Assembly: GCA_910587295.1 (NCBI GenBank)
Contig: CAJULP010000038.1
Location: forward strand, 1 to 10,912
From: an uncultured Lachnospiraceae bacterium
GTDB lineage: Bacteria > Bacillota > Clostridia > Lachnospirales > Lachnospiraceae
Reading direction: 5' to 3'
Length of the DNA: 10,912 bases
Shown here: in pieces, positions 7,030-10,912 of the stretch
How positions within the stretch are numbered: the first letter of the stretch is position 1
How the letters are laid out: every line of letters begins with the position of its first letter
Notes under the pieces: model-generated
The model's input: the letters and a program-made list of their open reading frames with translations, nothing else
What the model was told of the DNA's origin: nothing
The model's database searches: none
Position numbers and translations under genes: made by a program

Positions 7030-7911
7030 TTAATCAAAATCATCTACCTGACCGCGGTAAGGAATAGAAATCGCAGCGCCGGCCGTAGATACCGTTATCG
7101 CAGAGGCTTTGGCAGCAAGATTTAAAATTTCTTTTCCTTTCATCCCCTCTGCCCATGCAGTCAGAAAATAACCGGTAAAGGTATCTCCCGCGCCGGTGGT
7201 GTCTACGATTCTGGCCTTAAAGCAAGTACCTTTGTGAAGGGTTTCTCCGTCAAAATACAAAGATCCCTTTTCCCCCAGTGTCAAAATAATATGGGCCTGG
7301 GGACAGAGTTTCCTAAGCGGCCATACCATTTCCCCCGGCTCGTCAGTTCCACTTAGCATACCACCTTCAATTTCATTGACAAAAAGAAAGTGGATAAGAT
7401 CAAGCGGACAGGAGAAAATATTCTTATTGCACGGCGAAGCGTTCAGTGCGATCAACATCCCTTTTTCAGATGCCATCTGCATGATATAAGGCAGGTTATT
7501 AATTTCATTTTGAAGCAGAAGAATATCTCCTGCTTCAAAATGAGAAAGTGTTTCATCAATATAAGCTGTTGAATTACATAAATTAGAACCGCCAAACAGG
7601 ATTATGCTGTTTTCCCCTGCATCACTGACCTGAATGATCGCGTTGCCGGTACGTTCTTCTATGGTCCGCAGCAGAGAAATATTGACTCCGTTTTCAGATG
7701 CTATCTTCCGAAGCGGAGTTCCGTCAGGACCTACACTCCCTGCCAGATACACTTCCGAGCCGGCTTTAGCCAGCGCAATGCTCTGGTTTAACCCCTTGCC
7801 TCCGCAGGAAAGAGACAGCCGGGAAGAAGACAGCGTTTCGCCGGGAGCGGCGATATGAGGAACACGGTAGATAAAGTCCAGATTCAGGGAACCAAATACG
7901 AGAGTTTTCAT
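7030..7911 (-). CDS. ribokinase-like PfkB-family sugar kinase
   Basis: A 293-residue ATP-dependent carbohydrate kinase of the PfkB/ribokinase family. The N-terminal sugar lid reads VFGSLNLDFIYRVPHIAAPG. The first signature is GGKGLNQSIA (37-46), NASP (157-160) and VNEIEG (178-183) match ribokinase landmarks, and the anion hole with catalytic Asp243 is DTTGAGDTFTGYF (237-249). The near-C-terminal TAGAAISIP resembles the ribokinase monovalent-cation loop. The start at 7911 is chosen because AAAGGAAA precedes it; a longer reading from 7971 would have to start inside the promoter. It is first in the unit kinase, isomerase, GNAT. Given the neighbour, likely substrates are D-xylulose or D-fructose, but ribose and other pentoses cannot be ruled out, so no rbsK symbol is assigned. 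Confidence 0.88.
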   Translation of the reverse strand: MKTLVFGSLNLDFIYRVPHIAAPGETLSSSRLSLSCGGKGLNQSIALAKAGSEVYLAGSVGPDGTPLRKIASENGVNISLLRTIEERTGNAIIQVSDAGENSIILFGGSNLCNSTAYIDETLSHFEAGDILLLQNEINNLPYIMQMASEKGMLIALNASPCNKNIFSCPLDLIHFLFVNEIEGGMLSGTDEPGEMVWPLRKLCPQAHIILTLGEKGSLYFDGETLHKGTCFKARIVDTTGAGDTFTGYFLTAWAEGMKGKEILNLAAKASAITVSTAGAAISIPYRGQVDDFD

Positions 7912-7969
7912 AAAAATTTCCTTTCCGCTAAATAAAGTCACTAACCCCGCCAGGCAAAGTATTGATTCC

Positions 7970-7996
7970 ATTATATCATAATTTTAACATTGTCAA
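7970..7996 (-). promoter_or_regulatory. promoter of the kinase-isomerase-GNAT unit
   Basis: On the minus strand a perfect TTGACA (7996-7991) and a perfect TATAAT (7975-7970) are separated by 15 bases, two shorter than optimal. The start codon at 7911 is about 58 bases beyond the -10. The -35 overlaps the -35 of the divergent cyclophilin promoter almost completely. The short spacer suggests dependence on an activator or DNA twist, though this is inference. Confidence 0.6.
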
Positions 7997-8018
7997 TCGG
8001 GATATTTTAATTTAAAAT
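7990..8018 (+). promoter_or_regulatory. promoter of the cyclophilin gene
   Basis: TTGTCA (7990-7995), a 17-base spacer, then TAAAAT (8013-8018): one mismatch to consensus in each box with ideal spacing. The start codon is 40 bases beyond the -10. A 15-base AT palindrome, ATTTTAA-T-TTAAAAT (8004-8018), covers the spacer end and the -10 and could be an operator or simply AT richness. Confidence 0.65.
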
Positions 8019-8057
8019 GATATTGCAAAATACAAGCAGCAGAAAGGAAATTAAATT

Positions 8058-8579
8058 ATGGCACAAAATCCTATTGTCACTTTTACCATGGAAAACGGAG
8101 ACGTGATCAAAGCGGAACTCTATCCCGAGATCGCTCCCGTCTCTGTAAACAATTTCATCAGCCTGATCCAGAAGAACTTTTATGACGGGCTTATTTTCCA
8201 CCGCGTCATCAAAGGTTTCATGATCCAGGGCGGAGACCCGGAAGGTACCGGTATGGGCGGCCCCGGCTACAGCATCAAAGGCGAATTTGCTCAAAACGGC
8301 GTAAAGAATGATCTGAAGCACACAGAGGGTGTCCTTTCCATGGCAAGAAGCATGATGCCTGATTCCGCAGGGTCACAATTCTTCATTATGCACAAGACAA
8401 GCCCCCATTTGGACGGCGGTTATGCCGCATTCGGAAAGGTAATCGAAGGTATGGACGTGGTGAACCGCATTGCTGAGACAAAGACCGACTTTTCCGACAG
8501 ACCCCTGGAAAAACAGGTGATGCAGAGCGTTACTGTAGATACTTTCGGGGTGGAATATCCAGAACCGGAGAAACTCTAA
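8058..8579 (+). CDS. ppiB: cyclophilin-type peptidyl-prolyl cis-trans isomerase
   Basis: A 173-residue cytoplasmic cyclophilin that catalyses cis-trans isomerisation of peptide bonds before proline and assists protein folding. No signal peptide is present. Active-site residues known from the family are all recognisable: Arg49 in IFHRVIKGFMIQGGD, with Phe54 and Gln57, then GTGMGGPGY, Met95-Ala96 in LSMARS, Phe108 in GSQFFIM, and His117 in SPHLDGGYAAFGKV. The gene has its own near-consensus promoter, and AAAGGAAA lies about nine bases before the ATG. It is transcribed divergently from the sugar cassette, with which it shares the promoter region only. A hairpin overlapping its stop codon may end the transcript before the ABC exporter gene. 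Confidence 0.95.
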   Translation: MAQNPIVTFTMENGDVIKAELYPEIAPVSVNNFISLIQKNFYDGLIFHRVIKGFMIQGGDPEGTGMGGPGYSIKGEFAQNGVKNDLKHTEGVLSMARSMMPDSAGSQFFIMHKTSPHLDGGYAAFGKVIEGMDVVNRIAETKTDFSDRPLEKQVMQSVTVDTFGVEYPEPEKL

Positions 8580-8591
8580 GCAGTTTCTCCG
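8566..8591 (+). terminator. hairpin overlapping the cyclophilin stop codon, possible terminator
   Basis: CGGAGAAACT (8566-8575) and AGTTTCTCCG (8582-8591) are a perfect 10-base inverted repeat around a 6-base loop that holds most of the TAA stop codon. No T run follows (the next bases are AAGTCATAAAAATCTC), so termination would be weak or of another type; mRNA 3'-end stabilisation is an alternative. Confidence 0.4.
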
Positions 8592-8633
8592 AAGTCATAA
8601 AAATCTCTTTATAGGCAGAACAATGGTGATTTG

Positions 8634-10778
8634 ATGTTGGAAAAACGTAAATACAGTGCTATTGATATTCTTGGCTTAACATATAAGTGTACACCGGCAT
8701 TTACTATTTTGTTCATATTATTAACTACTATAGATGCTGTTATCCCAACTGTATTGATGGCACTCTCAACCGCTCATTTCGTGGACACGGCAATGAATGT
8801 TCTGGCCGGACATGCGCTCTATTTCAATATATTCATACCGCTGGCAGGTTTGATCGCTGTAATCGGTGCAGCAAATGTGATTGACAGCCTGCAGCTGATT
8901 ATAGAATCTAGAATCAGGTTGTCGTTAGACCGCAATTTGCTGCCTGCCATTTTGGAAGTTCAGGCAAAATTAAAATACAATTATATAGAGGATGCGCACA
9001 GCAGAGAACTTATTGAAATAACGTCGTACGAAATGAATGAAACATTTTGGGACGGACTACAGGCTTATGCCGCAGTCATCCGCAGTGTCATTGGAATCGG
9101 GTCTATTATCATGCTTGTTGTCACACAAATGTGGTGGGCGGCTATACTTATTGCCGCATTTTGCGTTCCTTTGTTCTTTGTTTCTATCTGGGCTGGAAAG
9201 AAAAATTATTCCGCAAAAGTTGAGACAAGAAAGTATGAACGACGTTATAGTTATTATTCTGATGAAGTCTTATGCAGCCGGGAAGCTGTTTATGAGCGGA
9301 CACTTTTCCGGTACGCAGATGATGTTACCAATCGATATTATGAGAGTTTTAAGCTTGCAAGCAGAATCCAGCTCAAAGTCCTGTTCAAGACACGGATCAC
9401 AACAAAAACGACCAGCATTTTGCTGCTTACAATTACCATGCTCACGGCCCTTACACTTATAGAGCCTGTTTTGGATGGTGTGGTTTCTCCGGGAATGTTT
9501 ATGGGTATCGTTGCCGCCTTGATGGGAATGGCAAAAACTCTTGGATGGCAGCTTCAGGATGCGGCAAAGAATATTGCAGAGGCTCAGGAGTACATGGGTG
9601 GTTTAACGGCACTTTTAAAATTTGAATCGGTGGAAGGAGCTACAGATCTTCCTGACAAAGTTCCCCTTGCATTTAAAGATCTCGAATTTAGGAATGTGCG
9701 GTTTAAATATCCGAATGGTGATAACTACATATTAGATGGTATTTCTTTTAAGATCGAACACGGGAAACATTATGCTTTTGTGGGCGTGAACGGAGCCGGA
9801 AAAAGTACTATCACAAAGCTTCTTACCGGCCTATACGATGAATATGAAGGAGAAATATTGATCAACGGAAAAGAATTGCGTTTCTATCCTGCCGCTGCTC
9901 TAAAGGCTCTGTTCTCCGTCATTTACCAAGACTTTTCCCACTATCAGATTTCTTTATTAGACAATATCGCCATTGGAGATATATCGCATGAGACAGATGA
10001 CAGCCGTATTTTACAGGCGGCGTTAGAAGTCGGACTCGGCGAAACAGTCAACAAAATAAAGGATGGGATCAAAACGCAGCTTGGAAAAATAGATGCGGAC
10101 GGCATTGATATTTCAGGGGGGCAATGGCAAAAAATTGCTATTGCGCGCTCTGTCATAAGCGCTGCCCCTATCAAAATCTTAGACGAACCCACAGCTTCTC
10201 TTGATCCTATATCCGAGAACAAACTCTATAAGCAGTTTAAAGAGATAATGGTACGAATAATGAAAAACGCAAAAATGTTTTTTTCAATCATTTTGAGAAA
10301 CAGCATGCAATACTTTATGAAAGCGAAGGGATGGGGCATTGCAGAGCAGACGACCGCCATACTCCGCGCCTTGTTATGGACCGCCGGCCTCATTGCAACT
10401 CAACGACTCTTTGATGCCGTAACTGAACCGGCAAGATCCGGTAACGATTTTCGCAGAATTGCCATATGTTTGGGAGCGCTCACAGTCATTGTGATCGCAC
10501 AGCAGGCAGCAAGCGGTATCGGACAATATTTGCTCAGCAAGGTTTCCTATACCAACATGGGAAAATTTATGGCCGAATTTCAGCGCAAACTTGGGCGTCT
10601 TCCTGCCGTTTACTTTGAGGATGTGAATTTTCTCAACAAAATAGACAAAGCAAAAGAATGTCTGGAGTACGAAAGCTTAGGGCATTTTGCCTCCATCTGT
10701 TTACAATTGGTCACATATTATCTTGTCTATTTTTTATCAATCGGAGGGTATTTATTTATCCTATCCCCCCTTTTGTAA
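8634..10778 (+). CDS. in-frame fusion of two ABC exporter halves, truncated (likely non-functional)
   Basis: About 714 residues, not a normal ABC protein. Residues 1 to about 330 form the membrane domain of an exporter-type half transporter. The nucleotide-binding domain follows, with Walker A GVNGAGKST (384-392), a Q-loop near VIYQDFSHY, signature ISGGQ (493-497), Walker B IKILDE (Asp517, Glu518) and D-loop SLD (522-524). It should continue about 60 residues with the switch histidine, but after KEIM (539) it runs directly into a second exporter's N-terminus (MKNAKMFF onward), with about three more membrane segments. This ends at FILSPLL, where the stop codon comes from an insertion element. 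The first half therefore lacks the H-loop and the second lacks its whole ATPase. The start at 8634 has only a weak site (GGTGA); a TTG precedes it. Sampled GC (about 35 percent in four lines) is below that of metG lines (about 50 percent). The transported substrate is unknown. Confidence 0.8.
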   Translation: MLEKRKYSAIDILGLTYKCTPAFTILFILLTTIDAVIPTVLMALSTAHFVDTAMNVLAGHALYFNIFIPLAGLIAVIGAANVIDSLQLIIESRIRLSLDRNLLPAILEVQAKLKYNYIEDAHSRELIEITSYEMNETFWDGLQAYAAVIRSVIGIGSIIMLVVTQMWWAAILIAAFCVPLFFVSIWAGKKNYSAKVETRKYERRYSYYSDEVLCSREAVYERTLFRYADDVTNRYYESFKLASRIQLKVLFKTRITTKTTSILLLTITMLTALTLIEPVLDGVVSPGMFMGIVAALMGMAKTLGWQLQDAAKNIAEAQEYMGGLTALLKFESVEGATDLPDKVPLAFKDLEFRNVRFKYPNGDNYILDGISFKIEHGKHYAFVGVNGAGKSTITKLLTGLYDEYEGEILINGKELRFYPAAALKALFSVIYQDFSHYQISLLDNIAIGDISHETDDSRILQAALEVGLGETVNKIKDGIKTQLGKIDADGIDISGGQWQKIAIARSVISAAPIKILDEPTASLDPISENKLYKQFKEIMVRIMKNAKMFFSIILRNSMQYFMKAKGWGIAEQTTAILRALLWTAGLIATQRLFDAVTEPARSGNDFRRIAICLGALTVIVIAQQAASGIGQYLLSKVSYTNMGKFMAEFQRKLGRLPAVYFEDVNFLNKIDKAKECLEYESLGHFASICLQLVTYYLVYFLSIGGYLFILSPLL
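10248..10774 (+). pseudogene. 5' fragment of a second ABC exporter gene, cut by an insertion element
   Basis: From the ATG at 10248 (or 10260) the reading frame resembles the start of an independent ABC exporter half: a short amphipathic N-terminus, a membrane segment around ILRALLWTAGLIATQ, another around ICLGALTVIVIAQQ, the cytoplasmic helix NMGKFMAEFQRKLGRLPAVYFED, and a third hydrophobic segment near TYYLVYFLSIGGYLFILS. Such halves are normally near 600 residues with a C-terminal ATPase; only about 175 are left. The missing part would lie beyond the insertion element, outside this window. Tandem halves of this kind usually form a heterodimeric exporter with the upstream gene. Confidence 0.65.
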
Positions 10779-10796
10779 GTAGGAAATAATCCGTAT

Positions 10797-10826
10797 CTGC
10801 CAATTCATGTGTATTTCTGATACAAT
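10797..10826 (+). promoter_or_regulatory. candidate promoter of the insertion-element gene
   Basis: TACAAT (10821-10826) is preceded by TGA, giving an extended -10 (TGnTACAAT). A weak -35, CTGCCA (10797-10802), lies 18 bases upstream. It sits 27 bases before the start codon of the partial tnpA-like gene. Confidence 0.4.
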
Positions 10827-10852
10827 CACTTCAAATTATGGAGGTATTGCCT

Positions 10853-10912
10853 ATGGATGAAAATGAACTTACGAAGACAGAACTTTGGACAAAACGTATC
10901 CAGGACTTTCAC
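10853..10912 (+). CDS. N-terminus of an IS66 accessory protein (TnpA-like), partial
   Basis: Twenty residues are visible (MDENELTKTELWTKRIQDFH) before the right edge. The pattern of a short acidic start followed by a W-x3-I-x2-F helix is typical of the IS66 orf1/TnpA small protein, which continues with a helix-turn-helix-like region and is followed by tnpB and the transposase tnpC. GGAGG (10840-10844) is eight bases before the ATG. The identification is from recognition of the start only, supported by the GTAA terminus 78 bases upstream. Confidence 0.6.
   Translation, partial: MDENELTKTELWTKRIQDFH

Larger units (their letters stand above)
10775..10912 (+). mobile_element. left end of an IS66-family-like insertion element (partial)
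   Basis: The ABC reading frame is interrupted exactly at GTAAGTAGG (10775 onward). IS66-family ends are known to begin with GTAA and to make 8-base target duplications; the eight bases just before the end are CCCCTTTT (10767-10774). About 78 bases of non-coding end sequence follow, with a promoter, and then a small gene starting at 10853 whose first residues look like the IS66 accessory protein TnpA. The right end lies outside the window, so the family assignment is probable rather than proven. Confidence 0.6.

Noticed and set aside
7911..7971. Longer kinase start at 7971 (20 extra residues)
   Set aside because: It would begin inside the TATAAT box and its extra residues do not match kinase N-termini, whereas 7911 has AAAGGAAA before it.
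8007..8321. 104-codon minus-strand reading frame antisense to the cyclophilin gene
   Set aside because: It crosses the divergent promoter region and is antisense to a clear cyclophilin; no start signal.
10240..10400. A simple frameshift as the explanation for the missing H-loop of the first ABC half
   Set aside because: The other two forward frames after 10250 give no switch-histidine (SHR-like) segment, and the frame kept encodes a convincing exporter N-terminus, so a deletion fusion fits better.
1..10912. CRISPR arrays, tRNA or rRNA genes, phage or toxin-antitoxin modules
   Set aside because: No regularly spaced repeats, no cloverleaf-like segments and no matching protein motifs were seen on either strand.

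Overview
The window looks like a piece of a Firmicutes chromosome, most likely Clostridia of the Lachnospiraceae type. This rests on purine-rich Shine-Dalgarno sites (AGGAGG, AAAGGAG), consensus sigma-A-like promoters, tightly packed co-directional genes, a MetG with a zinc knuckle and a C-terminal tRNA-binding domain, and a secreted DUF1002-like protein. The genus cannot be fixed from sequence alone. The layout is a conserved-looking chromosomal block on the minus strand, a divergent promoter region near 7.97-8.02 kb, and a plus-strand side that runs into a broken transporter and the end of an insertion sequence.

Minus strand, in transcription order from about 7.97 kb down to the left edge. 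First comes a three-gene cassette: a ribokinase-like PfkB sugar kinase, a D-lyxose (ketol-)isomerase of the cupin type, and a GNAT acetyltransferase carrying a degenerate HAD-like N-terminal half. The isomerase and kinase make a plausible two-step route from an aldose (lyxose or mannose) to a phosphorylated ketose. A PAP2-family membrane phosphatase follows, then a run led by metG (methionyl-tRNA synthetase): metG, a monoacylglycerol-lipase-like alpha/beta hydrolase, a small secreted DUF1002-like protein and an NAD-dependent D-lactate dehydrogenase. Spacings within the metG run are 18 to about 52 bases. At the far left edge only the first four codons of another minus-strand gene are visible, behind a strong ribosome binding site.

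Plus strand. A cyclophilin-type peptidyl-prolyl isomerase is transcribed away from the sugar cassette. Its promoter and the kinase promoter appear to share the same -35 bases, back to back. Downstream lies a noticeably more AT-rich ABC exporter region. The single long reading frame there is not one intact protein. Its first ~538 residues are an ABC exporter half that stops just after Walker B and the D-loop. It then runs in frame into the N-terminal membrane region of a second ABC exporter half. That second half is cut at 10774/10775 by what looks like the left end of an IS66-family element (GTAAGTAGG terminus, then a tnpA-like start codon at 10853). The stop codon of the fusion is supplied by the element. 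The best reading is a former two-gene heterodimeric exporter that suffered a deletion and an IS insertion.

No tRNA, rRNA, CRISPR array or origin was seen, and there is no gene-free stretch longer than 300 bases. I did not find a clearly new biological system. The points most worth a second look are the ABC fusion plus IS66 junction, the shared -35 divergent promoter, and the HAD-like/GNAT two-domain protein.
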